This document shows positions 16,280 through 25,577 of a DNA stretch of 64,000 nt, one piece after another (position 1 is the stretch's first letter; each line of letters starts with the position of its first letter). Under the pieces are notes generated by a model, which ran no database searches, was not told where the DNA came from, and was given only the letters and a program-made list of their open reading frames with translations. The stretch is from positions 186,001-250,000 of the forward strand of contig NZ_SCTC01000037.1 in NCBI RefSeq assembly GCF_004299445.1. Direction: 5' to 3'. The translations under genes and the position numbers were made by a program. Source of the DNA: Phenylobacterium sp. Its GTDB lineage: Bacteria; Pseudomonadota; Alphaproteobacteria; Caulobacterales; Caulobacteraceae.

Positions 16280-17245
16280 ATGATGATGCGCCGAACCTGC
16301 CTCAGCTTCGCCATTGCGATCACCACCGCCGCACCCGCTCTGGCCGCCGGCAGGCCGCCCGAGCAGGACCGGCAGTCGATCCTGGCGATGGCCGGCGACT
16401 ACAAGGTGCGCTTCGATATGCGCGAGACGGCGGCGTTCGTGCCCGACTACAAGCCGCTGGAGCCGAAGAGGAGCGGCGGCCACGAGGTGGTGCGCGTGGT
16501 CGAGGATCGCGGTGACTTCATCAGCCTCCAGCACATGCTGGTCATCGAGGGCGAGGACAGGAAGCCCGTCATCGTCAAGCACTGGCGTCAGGACTGGACG
16601 TACGAGCCGGCAAAGGTGGTGGTCTATGAGAGCGCCGGACGCTGGATCCAGAAGGCCGTGCCGGCGGGCCAACGCAAAGGCGCCTGGTCCCAGACGGTAT
16701 GGCAGACCGACGACTCGCCCCGCTACGGCGGCGTCGGCAAATGGGCGTACGATCACGGTGTGGCCCGTTGGCAGAGCGACCAGACCCTGCGCCCCCTGGC
16801 CCGGCGCGACGCCGTGCGCCACCCCGTCTACACTTGGTACGTCGGGGTGAATCGCCATGCCCTGACGCCAAGCGGTTGGGTTCACGAGCAGGACAACGCG
16901 AAGGTGGGCGTGCGCGATGGCAAGCCGGTGACCTACGTGCACGAGGTGGTGATCAACACCTACGAGCGGTTCAACGCCTACAACGTGGCCGCCGCGGACG
17001 ACTATTGGGCCAAGACCAAGGGCTACTGGGCCGACGTGCGGGGCGCCTGGGACCAGGCGATCGCCAAGGGCGGTGGCGTGCGGGTGACCGAGGAGGCTCA
17101 GTCCGGATCGGTGACGGGTCCGAAGCTCATGGGCCTGGCCGACGAGATCGCCGACGGCCGGATCGACGCGACCCGAGCCTCGGCCGAGGCCCGGGCTCTG
17201 ATCTCCGGCGCCGAAAAGGCGCGGCCGCTGGCTGCGATGGAGTAG
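16280..17245 (+). CDS. DUF6607-family exported protein linked to the heme receptor
   Basis: 321 residues with a signal peptide about 1-23 (MMMRRTCLSFAIAITTAAPALAA). The mature protein is tryptophan- and tyrosine-rich (KHWRQDWTYEPAKVVVYE, YDHGVARWQSDQTLRPLARRD, TYVHEVVINTYERFNAYN) and matches what I know of the DUF6607 family, which often sits beside heme receptors. Role unknown; a periplasmic or surface heme-handling partner is the inference. ACGGAGGAC ribosome site precedes ATG 16280. Its stop is four bases from the end of convergent htpX. Confidence 0.75.
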   Translation: MMMRRTCLSFAIAITTAAPALAAGRPPEQDRQSILAMAGDYKVRFDMRETAAFVPDYKPLEPKRSGGHEVVRVVEDRGDFISLQHMLVIEGEDRKPVIVKHWRQDWTYEPAKVVVYESAGRWIQKAVPAGQRKGAWSQTVWQTDDSPRYGGVGKWAYDHGVARWQSDQTLRPLARRDAVRHPVYTWYVGVNRHALTPSGWVHEQDNAKVGVRDGKPVTYVHEVVINTYERFNAYNVAAADDYWAKTKGYWADVRGAWDQAIAKGGGVRVTEEAQSGSVTGPKLMGLADEIADGRIDATRASAEARALISGAEKARPLAAME

Positions 17246-17249
17246 CCCG

Positions 17250-18179
17250 CTAGCTCCAGGGTCCGGGGCGGCGGGAGCCCGTCAGGGGCACGGCGCTGCG
17301 GCGCGCCCGGCTCACCGCCGGCCGCTCGCCCATCTTCAACAACGCGCGGACGCGGTTCTCGGTGGCCGGGTGGGTCGAGAACAGGTTGTCCGTGCCGCTG
17401 CCGGCCAGCGGGTTGATGATGAACATGTGGGCCGTGGCCGGATTGCGCTCGGCGTCGGCATTGAAGTAGCCGCCGCGGGCGTAGGCGTCGATCTTCTGCA
17501 GGGCCGAGGCCAGCGCCTGGGGATCGCCCGCCATCTCGGCGCCTTCGCGGTCGGCCTCGTACTCGCGGCCGCGGCTGATGGCCATCTGCACAAGGGCCGC
17601 CGCCATCGGCGCCACGATCATCATCACCAGCATGCCCAGAATGCCGGTGGGGCGGCCTTCCTCGTCGCGGCCGCCGAACAGGAACGCGAAGTTGGCCAGC
17701 ATGCCGATCGCGCCGGCGATGGTGGCGGTGATGGTCATGGTCAGAGTGTCGCGATGCTTCACGTGCGCCAGTTCGTGGGCCATCACGCCGCGGATTTCGC
17801 GACGGTCCAGCATGCCCAGCAGGCCGCGCGTGGCGGCCACGGCGGCGTGCGCCGGATCGCGGCCGGTGGCGAACGCGTTCGGCTGGTCCTGGTCGATCAC
17901 ATAGACCTTGGGCGCCGGCATGTTGGCGCGGGCCGCCAGCTCCAGCACGTCGTTCACATAGGTGCGGACCAGCGGCTCAGGGTGCGAGGCGTCCACCTCG
18001 GTGGCCCGGTACATGGAGAGCACGATCTTGTCGGCGTTCCAGTAGCTGAACATGTTCATGCCGGCCGCCAGCACGAAGGCGATCAACATGCCGGTAGCCC
18101 CGCCGATGAGATAGCCGACGCCCAGGAACAGGGCCGTCATGGCCGCGAGCAGGGTGAAGGTGCGAAGGTGGTTCTTCAT
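17250..18179 (-). CDS. htpX: Membrane zinc metalloprotease HtpX
   Basis: 309 residues, the usual size. Two N-terminal spans (about 7-25 and 28-46), the zinc site H135-E136-LA-H139 in [12 protein letters not shown], two further spans (about 146-170 and 180-200), and the distal zinc ligand in [14 protein letters not shown]. HtpX is an inner-membrane protease for misfolded membrane proteins, induced by envelope or heat stress. The C-terminal tail after residue 285 is arginine-rich and not typical. Transcribed away from a thioesterase gene across a 91-base gap that has two direct repeats. Confidence 0.95.
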   Translation of the reverse strand: MKNHLRTFTLLAAMTALFLGVGYLIGGATGMLIAFVLAAGMNMFSYWNADKIVLSMYRATEVDASHPEPLVRTYVNDVLELAARANMPAPKVYVIDQDQPNAFATGRDPAHAAVAATRGLLGMLDRREIRGVMAHELAHVKHRDTLTMTITATIAGAIGMLANFAFLFGGRDEEGRPTGILGMLVMMIVAPMAAALVQMAISRGREYEADREGAEMAGDPQALASALQKIDAYARGGYFNADAERNPATAHMFIINPLAGSGTDNLFSTHPATENRVRALLKMGERPAVSRARRSAVPLTGSRRPGPWS

Positions 18180-18226
18180 GGTCCTTGCGAAGTGGTTCTA
18201 AACTTAGGCCACCATATGGGATCAGT

Positions 18227-18256
18227 CGTACGCGTATGGAAGAGCGTACGCGTATG
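18227..18256. repeat. Direct repeat CGTACGCGTATG x2 between htpX and thioesterase gene
   Basis: The 12-base sequence occurs at 18227-18238 and 18245-18256, an 18-base period. Each copy contains the palindrome TACGCGTA. The location between divergent starts suggests a binding site for a shared regulator, but no family can be assigned. Confidence 0.5.
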
Positions 18257-18270
18257 CGGGAGAGAACCAG

Positions 18271-18690
18271 ATGTCCGACGCCGTCGCCGCCACGCTGCAG
18301 TCGACCTTGGGCCAGGTGCGGGTGGTCAGCCTGGAGGGCGGCAAGGCGGTTATCGAGTACGAGGTTGGCCCGCAGATGTGCCACTCGGGCGGCGTGGCGC
18401 AGGGCGGTTTCGTGTGCGGCTGGATCGATGCGGCCATGGCGCACGCCTCCATCTCGCTGATGCCTGAGATGACCCCGATGTCGCTGGAGCTGAAGGTCAG
18501 CTATTTCGCCCCCGCGCGGCCGGGGCGCGTGACCGCCGAGGGCTGGATCGAGCGGCGCGGACGCGCCACCTGCTTCGCCGAGGGCCGGCTGGTGGACCCC
18601 GAGGGCAAGGTGCTGGCCAAGGCGAGCTCGACCATCCGCCTGATCCCGCGCGAGGCAGTCGAGGCCGCGGCGAAGAAGGCGCTGGGTTAG
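18271..18690 (+). CDS. PaaI-type hotdog thioesterase
   Basis: 139 residues. Hotdog core with HSGGVAQGGFVCGWIDAAMAHAS around the active-site helix and MSLELKVSYFAPARPGRVTAEGWIERRGRATCFAEGRL for the sheet. Proteins of this kind hydrolyse aryl- or medium-chain acyl-CoA. SD GGGAGAG and ATG 18271. Its stop overlaps the end of the convergent DUF938 gene by four bases. Confidence 0.85.
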   Translation: MSDAVAATLQSTLGQVRVVSLEGGKAVIEYEVGPQMCHSGGVAQGGFVCGWIDAAMAHASISLMPEMTPMSLELKVSYFAPARPGRVTAEGWIERRGRATCFAEGRLVDPEGKVLAKASSTIRLIPREAVEAAAKKALG

Positions 18691-19304
18691 GTCTTCCGGA
18701 AGAATACCGAGAGGTTGTTGGCGGGCATCGCAAGCCGTTCGGTCAGCCTGAGGCCGCACTCGGAGGCGAGCGCGGCGACCTCTTCCAGGCGGCGCAAACC
18801 CCAGGCGGAGTTGCGATCCTTCAGGCTCTGGTCGAAGGCCAGGTTGCTGGGCGCGGTCTCGACGCCGGCCTCCAGGTAGGGACCGTAGAGGTAGAGCAGC
18901 CCGCCCGGCGGCAGCACGCGCGCGGCGCCCGCCATCAGGCCCTGTGTCGCCGACCAGGGCGAGATGTGGATCATGTTGATGTTCACGATCGCGTCGGCCT
19001 GGGCGACCGGCCAATTGTCCGGGTCGGATGCGTCGAGACGCAGGGGCGGCAGGAGATTCGGGAGAGCGGCGTGATCGCGCCAGGCGGCGATGCTGGCCAG
19101 AGCCTCGGCGTCCGGGTCGGTGGGTCGCCACTGCAGGTGGGGCAGGGCGGCGGCGTTGTGGACGGCATGCTCGCCGGCCCCGGCGGCGATCTCCAGCACG
19201 AGGCCAAGGGCGGGCAGGCGCGGGGCCAGCACCTCAAGGATCGGCGCGCGATTGCGCGCCGTGGACGGCGAGACCCGGGCGCCAGGGGGTGGGGTGGCGG
19301 ACAT
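18687..19304 (-). CDS. DUF938 family SAM-dependent methyltransferase-like protein
   Basis: 205 residues. Motif I is VLEIAAGAGEHAVHNA, followed by the DUF938 hallmarks WRPTDPDAEALASI, DAIVNINMIHISPW and GGLLYLYGPYLEAG...DQSLKDRNSAWGLRRLEEV. The family has the Rossmann methyltransferase fold; substrate unknown. Complete, ATG start at 19304. Confidence 0.88.
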   Translation of the reverse strand: MSATPPPGARVSPSTARNRAPILEVLAPRLPALGLVLEIAAGAGEHAVHNAAALPHLQWRPTDPDAEALASIAAWRDHAALPNLLPPLRLDASDPDNWPVAQADAIVNINMIHISPWSATQGLMAGAARVLPPGGLLYLYGPYLEAGVETAPSNLAFDQSLKDRNSAWGLRRLEEVAALASECGLRLTERLAMPANNLSVFFRKT

Positions 19305-19433
19305 GGGGCCTCCTTAGCTCGCGGGCCCGGGGTTGGGGAGCACGCGCAAAGAATCTGCGGCAAGGATGTCGGCTTGCGAACGCCCCGGTTCGTCGTCCCA
19401 GCGAGACGCAAACAGGTTCGAGGGAGACAAGCG

Positions 19434-19859
19434 ATGCGGGTGATGGTGTTCGGGTTCGCCGACGCGGCCAGTGAAGCGGGCGCGCCGCCCTCGCCCGAGG
19501 CCTGGGAGGCCATGGACAGATTCATGGAGGATCTGGCCGCGGCCGGCGTCCTGGTGGCCGCGGCCGGTCTCAAGCCGACCCGGCAATCCAAGCGCGTCGC
19601 GGTCGACGGCCCGCGGCGCGCCGTCATCGACGGGCCGTTCACCGAGACCAAGGACGTGATCGCCGGCTTCCATATCTGGGAGGTCAAGGACATGGACGAG
19701 GCCGTGGAATGGGCCAAGCGCTCGCCCGCCTTGAGCGACACCCCGGCGATGATGGAAATCCGGCCCTTCCTGGAGCCCGAGGACCTGACGGACTTCCTGA
19801 CGGCGGAAGACCTGGCGAGGCCCCGCGACGGTGAGCGCGGGAAGCTGGGGGTGGCTTAG
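19434..19859 (+). CDS. YCII-related (DGPF) domain protein
   Basis: 141 residues beginning MRVMVFGFADAASEAG. The motif VDGPRRAVIDGPFTETKDVIAGFHIWEVKDMDEAVEWAKRSP is the DGPF/YCII signature, a ferredoxin-like dimer found in ECF sigma factor neighbourhoods, although no sigma gene is adjacent here. Start ATG 19434 with GAGGGAG upstream. Function is not known. Confidence 0.85.
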   Translation: MRVMVFGFADAASEAGAPPSPEAWEAMDRFMEDLAAAGVLVAAAGLKPTRQSKRVAVDGPRRAVIDGPFTETKDVIAGFHIWEVKDMDEAVEWAKRSPALSDTPAMMEIRPFLEPEDLTDFLTAEDLARPRDGERGKLGVA

Positions 19860-19974
19860 CGGCCTGGCGAAGACCTGGCCCGGCCACCGGCAAGCGCCGG
19901 GCAGTTCGCGCTGGCCTGACGCAAGGGCGAGTGGGCTCAAGTCGCGCAACCTTGCGGATGGACGGGAGATCGGC

Positions 19975-21171
19975 GTGAACCTTGAACCCAGCGAAGCGGA
20001 CGAGGCGTTCCGGGCGACCATCCGGGCGTACTTCCAGACCGAGTACCCGCAGGACATCCTGGCCAAGCTCGCCAACGGCCAGACGCTGGACAAGGCCGAC
20101 CTTGTCGCCTCGGAACGGGCGCTGAGCGCCAAGGGCTGGCTCGCGCCGGGATGGCCGAAGGCCTACGGGGGCACCGGCTGGACCGTGGCCGAACGTTTCA
20201 TCTTCGACGAGGAGCTGGAACGCGCCGGCGCGCCCAACGTGTCGCCCATGGGGCTGCTGTACGTGGCGCCCGTCATCTACACCTTCGGCACGCAGGCGCA
20301 GAAGGACCGCTGGCTGGACGACATCCTGTCGTCGCGCACTTTCTGGGCTCAGGGTTACTCGGAACCGGACGCCGGCTCGGACCTCGCGTCGCTGCGCACC
20401 CGCGCCGTGCGCGACGGCGACCACTACATCGTGGACGGCGAGAAGACCTGGACCAGCAACGGCCACTACGCCGACTGGATCTTCTGCCTGGTGCGGACCT
20501 CGGACGAGGGCAAGAAGCAGGCGGGCATCACCTTCCTCTGCATGGACATGACCACGCCGGGGATCGAGGTGAAGCCGATCATCACCATCGACGGCGGCCA
20601 CCACCTGAACAGCATCACGTTCACCGGCGTCCGCGTGCCGGTCGAGAACCGCATCGGCGACGAGGGCCTGGGCTGGACCTATGCGCGGCACCTCTTGAAC
20701 CATGAGCGGACCTCGTACGCCCACGTGGCCGGCAAGCGGCGCCAACTGGAGGCGCTGCGCGAGGCCTCGGCCGACGCGCCCTGGGGCGACGAGCTGGCGC
20801 GGGAGGGCTCGGGTCTGCGGCGTCGCACGGCCGAGGCCGAGATCGACCTGATGTGCCTGGAGATGACGACGCTGCGCGCGCTGGCGCCGCTGACCAACGG
20901 CGAGGCGCCCGGCGACGAGGCCTCGATCATCAAGATCGCCGCGACCGAGACGGCCCAGACGATCACCGAGCGCTACCTGGAGCTGGCCGGCCTGTACGCC
21001 CAGCCCTTCTTCGCCGATCGCGAGCGCGCGGACTGGCGCGCCGGGCTGGAGGACATCCCGGCCTTCGCCGCGCCGGGCACGGCCAGCTACTTCTTCACCC
21101 GCGCCCAGACGATCTACGGCGGCACGAACGAGATCCAGAAGAACATCATCGCCCGCCAGCTGGGGCTCTGA
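19975..21171 (+). CDS. Acyl-CoA dehydrogenase
   Basis: 398 residues from GTG 19975 (GGGAG before it); the longer frame from 19831 lacks conserved sequence. N-terminal helical domain, then the FAD-binding segment GYSEPDAGSDLASLRTRAVRDGDHYIVDGEKTWTS, the TFTGVRVPVENRIGDEGLGW block, and the C-terminal RAQTIYGGTNEIQKNIIARQLGL. These are the conserved regions of FadE-type flavoproteins that introduce a trans-2 double bond. The catalytic-base region is QTIYGGTNEIQ. The gene stands alone, with no fixed fatty-acid partner nearby. Confidence 0.92.
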   Translation: MNLEPSEADEAFRATIRAYFQTEYPQDILAKLANGQTLDKADLVASERALSAKGWLAPGWPKAYGGTGWTVAERFIFDEELERAGAPNVSPMGLLYVAPVIYTFGTQAQKDRWLDDILSSRTFWAQGYSEPDAGSDLASLRTRAVRDGDHYIVDGEKTWTSNGHYADWIFCLVRTSDEGKKQAGITFLCMDMTTPGIEVKPIITIDGGHHLNSITFTGVRVPVENRIGDEGLGWTYARHLLNHERTSYAHVAGKRRQLEALREASADAPWGDELAREGSGLRRRTAEAEIDLMCLEMTTLRALAPLTNGEAPGDEASIIKIAATETAQTITERYLELAGLYAQPFFADRERADWRAGLEDIPAFAAPGTASYFFTRAQTIYGGTNEIQKNIIARQLGL

Positions 21172-21189
21172 GCCGGGGTGTGGTGGCGG

Positions 21190-22572
21190 CTAGCTCGCCA
21201 CCGCCAGCGGCAGGGCGGGGCCGTTGGCTTCGCGGAGCATGGCTTCCATGGCGTCGGCCGGCATCGGCCTGGCGAAGAAATAGCCCTGCATGCGCTCGCA
21301 GCCGGCCGAGCGCAGGAACAGCGCCTGGCTCTCGTGCTCGACGCCCTCGGCCACGATGCGGACGCCCAGCGAGCGGGCGGCGTGCAGCATGGCGGCCACC
21401 AGCTTGGAGACGCGCGCGTCGCGGCCGACGTCGTCGATCAGCGAGCGGTCCAGCTTCACCGTCTGGATCGGCAGGTGCATCAGGGCGCGCAGGTTGGAAT
21501 AGCCGGTGCCGAAGTCGTCCAGCGCCACGTTCACGCCGCGCGCGGCCAGCCGCTCGATGTGACGCCGCGCCAGCGCCAGGTCCTGCAGCAGGAAGGTCTC
21601 GGTGATCTCGACCGTCAGGGCCGTGGCCGGCAGCGCGGTCTTGCCCAGGCGGCCGATCAGCTTGCGCGAGAAGCCGGGGTCCAACAGGTCGCGCGGCGAG
21701 ACATTGACCGACACCACCTCGATCAGCCCGTCGGCCACCCACGGCGCCGTGGTGGCGCAGGCGGCCTCGAAGACGGCCTCGTCGATGGTGCGGATCAAGC
21801 CCAGCTCCTCGGCCATGGGCACGAAGGCGCCCGGCGCCAGCAGGCCCTTCTGCGGATGGCGCCAACGGGCCAGAACCTCGACCCCCACCATGCGGGCGGT
21901 CATGGCGTCGACGATGGGCTGGAACCAGGGCTCGATCTCGCCGGCCGGGATGGCGCGGCGCAGCTCGGCCTCGAGCGTGCGGCGCGCCTCGGAGGCGGCG
22001 CGCAGGTCGGAATCGAAGCAGTGCCACCGCCGACCCCCGCCGGATTTCGCGCGATAGAGCGCCATGTCGGCGAAGCGCTGCAGGTCGACGGCGTCGCTGG
22101 CGTCGCGGGGGAAGACGGCGACGCCCACCGAGCCGCCCGAGGCGACCGTGCGGCCATAGATGACATGCTGCTGGCCCAGCGTCTGGAGCAGCCGTTCGGC
22201 GCGGGCGGCGACATCGGTCGTGCTGGAGATGACGGCGAACTCGTCGCCGCCGAGGCGGGCCACCAGTTCGCCGGGGAGGGCGTCCTCGCTCAGGCGGTGG
22301 CCCAGCTCGGCCAGCAGCATGTCGCCGGCGTGGTGGCCCAGGCTGTCGTTCAGGCTCTTGAAGCGGTCGAGGTCAATCACGAACAGGGCCACCTGGCCGC
22401 CGGCCGCCCGGGCCTCGTCCAGGCGCTCGCATAGACCGGAGGTGAAGGCGCCGCGATTGACCAGCCCGGTCAGCGAATCCGTCTGCGCAAGCCGAAGCGT
22501 CAGCTCTCGCTCGGCCTCCAGCTCGGCCACGCGGGCGGCCAGCTCGGAAAGTCTTTCGGACAGTTGCGCCAC
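21190..22572 (-). CDS. Soluble GGDEF-EAL cyclic-di-GMP turnover protein
   Basis: 460 residues from a GTG. A short N-terminal coiled coil (residues 1-28) leads directly to a GGDEF domain (about 30-185, RLGGDEFAVI intact) and an EAL domain (about 205-445) with EVLARW, NVSPRDLL, EITET, DDFGTGYS, KLDRSLI and AEGVEH. The cyclase core and all main phosphodiesterase residues are present. No I-site RxxD is seen before GGDEF, and there is no sensor or membrane segment. Which activity dominates cannot be told. Convergent with the acyl-CoA dehydrogenase. Confidence 0.93.
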   Translation of the reverse strand: MAQLSERLSELAARVAELEAERELTLRLAQTDSLTGLVNRGAFTSGLCERLDEARAAGGQVALFVIDLDRFKSLNDSLGHHAGDMLLAELGHRLSEDALPGELVARLGGDEFAVISSTTDVAARAERLLQTLGQQHVIYGRTVASGGSVGVAVFPRDASDAVDLQRFADMALYRAKSGGGRRWHCFDSDLRAASEARRTLEAELRRAIPAGEIEPWFQPIVDAMTARMVGVEVLARWRHPQKGLLAPGAFVPMAEELGLIRTIDEAVFEAACATTAPWVADGLIEVVSVNVSPRDLLDPGFSRKLIGRLGKTALPATALTVEITETFLLQDLALARRHIERLAARGVNVALDDFGTGYSNLRALMHLPIQTVKLDRSLIDDVGRDARVSKLVAAMLHAARSLGVRIVAEGVEHESQALFLRSAGCERMQGYFFARPMPADAMEAMLREANGPALPLAVAS

Positions 22573-22740
22573 GGATGCTCTGGAACGGCTTCTCTCTCGC
22601 TGCCGACCATCCGTGAACGGGGCTAATTCCGCGTTGAGGGATAGGGTTACCGGCCGTTAGGACGCGGGGCGCGCGCGCCGGTCGGCGCACGGTGATTTCC
22701 GACGCGCCGGCCGTCTCCGCTCAAAATGAGTAGCCCTGGA

Positions 22741-22774
22741 GACTCCTCTCCGCTTCGCGGGGCGAGAGGAGGTC
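22741..22774 (-). terminator. Hairpin overlapping the stop of the dicarboxylate symporter gene
   Basis: TCCTCTC and GAGAGGA form the core of a 10-base stem with one bulge, reading into the stop codon of the minus-strand symporter gene. There is no T run, so it may be an RNA 3'-end stabiliser rather than a strong terminator. Confidence 0.35.
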
Positions 22775-24030
22775 TATGCGCGCGCCGGGGTCGGCTCCTC
22801 AGCAGGGACATCGATCTGCTTTTCCCACTTGGCGACCACGGCCGAGGCGATCGAGTTGCCGACGACGTTGGTGGCCGAGCGGCCCATGTCGAGCAGGTGG
22901 TCGACAGCCAGGATGAGGGCGATGCCCGCCTCGGGGAGGTCGAAGTAGGTGAGCGTGGCCGCGATCACCACCAGCGAGGCCCGCGGCACGCCGGCCATGC
23001 CCTTGGACGTCACCATCAGCAGGCCCAGCATCGTGAACTGCTGCGCTACCGTCATCTCGATCCCGTAGACCTGGGCGATGAACAGCGTCGCGAAGGTGCA
23101 GTACATCATCGAGCCGTCGAGATTGAACGAGTAGCCCAGCGGCAGGACAAAGCTGGCCACCTTGCGGCTCACGCCCCACTTCTGCAGCTCTTCCAGGGTG
23201 CGCGGGTAGGCGGCCTCGGACGAGGCGGTGGAGAAGGCCAGCAGGGTCGGCGCACGGATCTGGGCGACCAGCTTCAGGATCCGGGGCCCCACGATGACGA
23301 CGCCGGCCAGGATCAGCAGGCCCCACAGGATGCCCAGCGACAGGTAGAAGCCGCCGACGAACTTGGCGTAGGTGAACAGCACCTCGATGCCCTTGGTGGC
23401 GATGGAGGCGGCGAGGGCGGCGAAGATCGCGAACGGCGCGGTCTTCATGACGTAGCCGGTCACCTTCAGCATGATCTGGGCGCCCTGCTCGACGACAGCC
23501 AGCACCTGGGGCGCCTTATCGTCGATGGCCGAGACCGCCGTGCCGACGAACACCGAGAACACCACGATCTGCAGGATCTCGTTGCGGGCCATGGCGTCGA
23601 AGATCGACGCGGGGACCAGGTGGGTGACGAACTCGCGGAGCGTGAACTTGCCCACGTCGACGCCGGCCGCCGCCGCGCCGTCGGTCGGCAGCGCCAGGTT
23701 GAGCCCCGAGCCCGGCTGCAGGATGTGGACCATGACCAGGCCCAGCGTGAGCGAAACGACCGAGGCCACGATGAACCAGCCGATGGTCTTGACCCCGATG
23801 CGGCCCACCTCGGAGGCGTCGCCCATGTGGGCGATGCCGGCCACCAGGGTGGTGAACACCAGCGGTGCGATGATCATCTTGATCAGCCGCAGGAAGATGT
23901 CGGTGATGATCTGGAGGTTGCCCGCCCACGCCGCAGCCTCGGCGGCCGGCAGGGCAGTGTTGAGGACCCAGCCCACGAGGACACCGAGGACCATGGCGCC
24001 CACGATGAAGGCGGTGAAGAGACGATTCAT
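22774..24030 (-). CDS. Dicarboxylate/amino-acid:cation symporter (DAACS, GltP/DctA-like)
   Basis: 418 residues from ATG 24030 (MNRLFTAFIVGAMVLGVLVGW); the upstream 26-residue extension is unlikely. The DAACS features are visible: many membrane helices, the serine-rich loop LLAFSTASSEAAYPRTLEEL, GYSFNLDGSMMYCTFATLFIAQ and the C-terminal AVDHLLDMGRSATNVVGNSIAS. These belong to hairpins HP1/HP2 and helices 7-8 that bind sodium or protons and C4-dicarboxylate/glutamate. Substrate choice between succinate and glutamate is not certain. Confidence 0.9.
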   Translation of the reverse strand: MNRLFTAFIVGAMVLGVLVGWVLNTALPAAEAAAWAGNLQIITDIFLRLIKMIIAPLVFTTLVAGIAHMGDASEVGRIGVKTIGWFIVASVVSLTLGLVMVHILQPGSGLNLALPTDGAAAAGVDVGKFTLREFVTHLVPASIFDAMARNEILQIVVFSVFVGTAVSAIDDKAPQVLAVVEQGAQIMLKVTGYVMKTAPFAIFAALAASIATKGIEVLFTYAKFVGGFYLSLGILWGLLILAGVVIVGPRILKLVAQIRAPTLLAFSTASSEAAYPRTLEELQKWGVSRKVASFVLPLGYSFNLDGSMMYCTFATLFIAQVYGIEMTVAQQFTMLGLLMVTSKGMAGVPRASLVVIAATLTYFDLPEAGIALILAVDHLLDMGRSATNVVGNSIASAVVAKWEKQIDVPAEEPTPARA

Positions 24031-24131
24031 GCTCGGTCCTGAGGAATTGAGGGGTCTTTGTCGCCGGGAAGCGGCGCTTCGTCCAGCGTGGCGAGTCGCA
24101 ACCGTCACGGAGCGGCGCTATAAGCCGCGTG

Positions 24132-25577
24132 ATGAAGAAGCAAGACGCAGCCGGCATCGTTGATCGGCTGGAGACTGAGTACCGCCATAGCGTCGACTCT
24201 CTCCGAACCTCCCTGAAGTCCTTTCTCGCGGGCGGTCCGCCTCCCGACGACGCGCTGCGGCGCGGCGGGGCCTTCGTCTATCCCGAACTGCGCCTGACCT
24301 GGCCGCCCGGCTTGCCGTATCCGCGGACCAGCCGCGCCTATGCGCGGATTCCGGCGCCTGGCCGATATGCGATCACCGTGACGCGGCCCGACCTGTACCG
24401 CGACTACCTGATCGAGCAGCTGACGCTGCTGCAGGAAGGGTTCGACGTCACGCTCGAGGTCGGGCGGTCGAACCAGGAGATCCCGTTCCCCTACGTGCTG
24501 GATCCGGCCGACATGGCGATGGCCGACGTCAGCTCGGTGGAGATCGCCCGGCATTTCCCGACGACCGAGCTGGCCTACATCGGCGACGAGATCGTCGACG
24601 GCGCCTGGATCGGACTTGAGGACGAACCGCGGCCCCTGGCCCTGTTCGACGGCCTGCGAACCGATTTCTCGCTGGCCCGACTGACCCACTACACGGGGGC
24701 GCCCGCCGACCACACCCAGCAGTTCATCCTGTTCACGAACTATCACCGCTATGTGGACGAGTTCGTGGCCTGGGCCTGCAAGCAGCTGCAGTCTGGCGGC
24801 CCCTACACGGCGCTGTCGGCGGCGGGGCACGTCTACGTCACCCCCGATACGCCCAATCCGGAGGCCGCGGTGGCGGCCGGCACGTGGCGCAAGCACCAGA
24901 TGCCGGCCTATCACCTGATGGCGCCCGGTCGAGCCGGGATCACGCTGGTGAACATCGGTGTGGGTCCGTCGAACGCCAAGACGGTGTGCGACCACCTGGC
25001 GGTGCTGCGGCCCCAGGCGTGGCTGATGATCGGCCACTGCGGCGGCCTGCGCGGCAGCCAGAAGATCGGCGACTATGTGCTCGCGCACGCCTACCTGCGC
25101 GACGACCACGTGCTGGACCGCGTGCTGCCGCCCGAGATCCCGATCCCGCCGCTGGCCGAAATCCAGCTGGCCCTGAACGCGGCGGCCGAGCAGGTAACCG
25201 GCGAGACGGGCGATGTGCTGAAGCAGCGGCTGCGGACCGGCACGGTGGTCTCCACCGACGACCGCAACTGGGAACTCAAGTATTCGTCCAGCGCGCTGCG
25301 GTTCAATCAGAGCCGGGCGGTGGCGATCGACATGGAAAGCGCCACCATCGCGGCCCAGGGCTACCGGTTCCGGGTGCCCTATGGGACGCTGCTCTGCATC
25401 TCGGACAAGCCGCTGCACGGCGAGATCAAGCTGCCGGGCCAGGCCAACGCCTTCTACGACCGCGCCATCGGCCAGCACTTGCAGATCGGCCTGGCGGCCA
25501 TCGACCTGCTCCGCAAGGAAGGCAGCCGCCTGCACTCGCGCAAACTCCGCAGCTTCGACGAGCCGCCGTTCCGGTGA
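24132..25577 (+). CDS. amn: AMP nucleosidase
   Basis: 481 residues, close to E. coli Amn (484). The N-terminal regulatory domain begins DAAGIVDRLETEYRHSVDSL. The catalytic nucleoside-phosphorylase-like domain shows GITLVNIGVGPSNAKTVCDHLAVLRP, MIGHCGGLRGSQKIGDYVLAHAY and AIDMESATIAAQGYRFRVPYGTLLCISDKPLHGEIKLPG. It hydrolyses AMP to adenine and ribose 5-phosphate in the cytoplasm. A GTG three bases earlier could also start translation. Its stop overlaps the next gene's GTG (GTGA). Confidence 0.95.
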   Translation: MKKQDAAGIVDRLETEYRHSVDSLRTSLKSFLAGGPPPDDALRRGGAFVYPELRLTWPPGLPYPRTSRAYARIPAPGRYAITVTRPDLYRDYLIEQLTLLQEGFDVTLEVGRSNQEIPFPYVLDPADMAMADVSSVEIARHFPTTELAYIGDEIVDGAWIGLEDEPRPLALFDGLRTDFSLARLTHYTGAPADHTQQFILFTNYHRYVDEFVAWACKQLQSGGPYTALSAAGHVYVTPDTPNPEAAVAAGTWRKHQMPAYHLMAPGRAGITLVNIGVGPSNAKTVCDHLAVLRPQAWLMIGHCGGLRGSQKIGDYVLAHAYLRDDHVLDRVLPPEIPIPPLAEIQLALNAAAEQVTGETGDVLKQRLRTGTVVSTDDRNWELKYSSSALRFNQSRAVAIDMESATIAAQGYRFRVPYGTLLCISDKPLHGEIKLPGQANAFYDRAIGQHLQIGLAAIDLLRKEGSRLHSRKLRSFDEPPFR

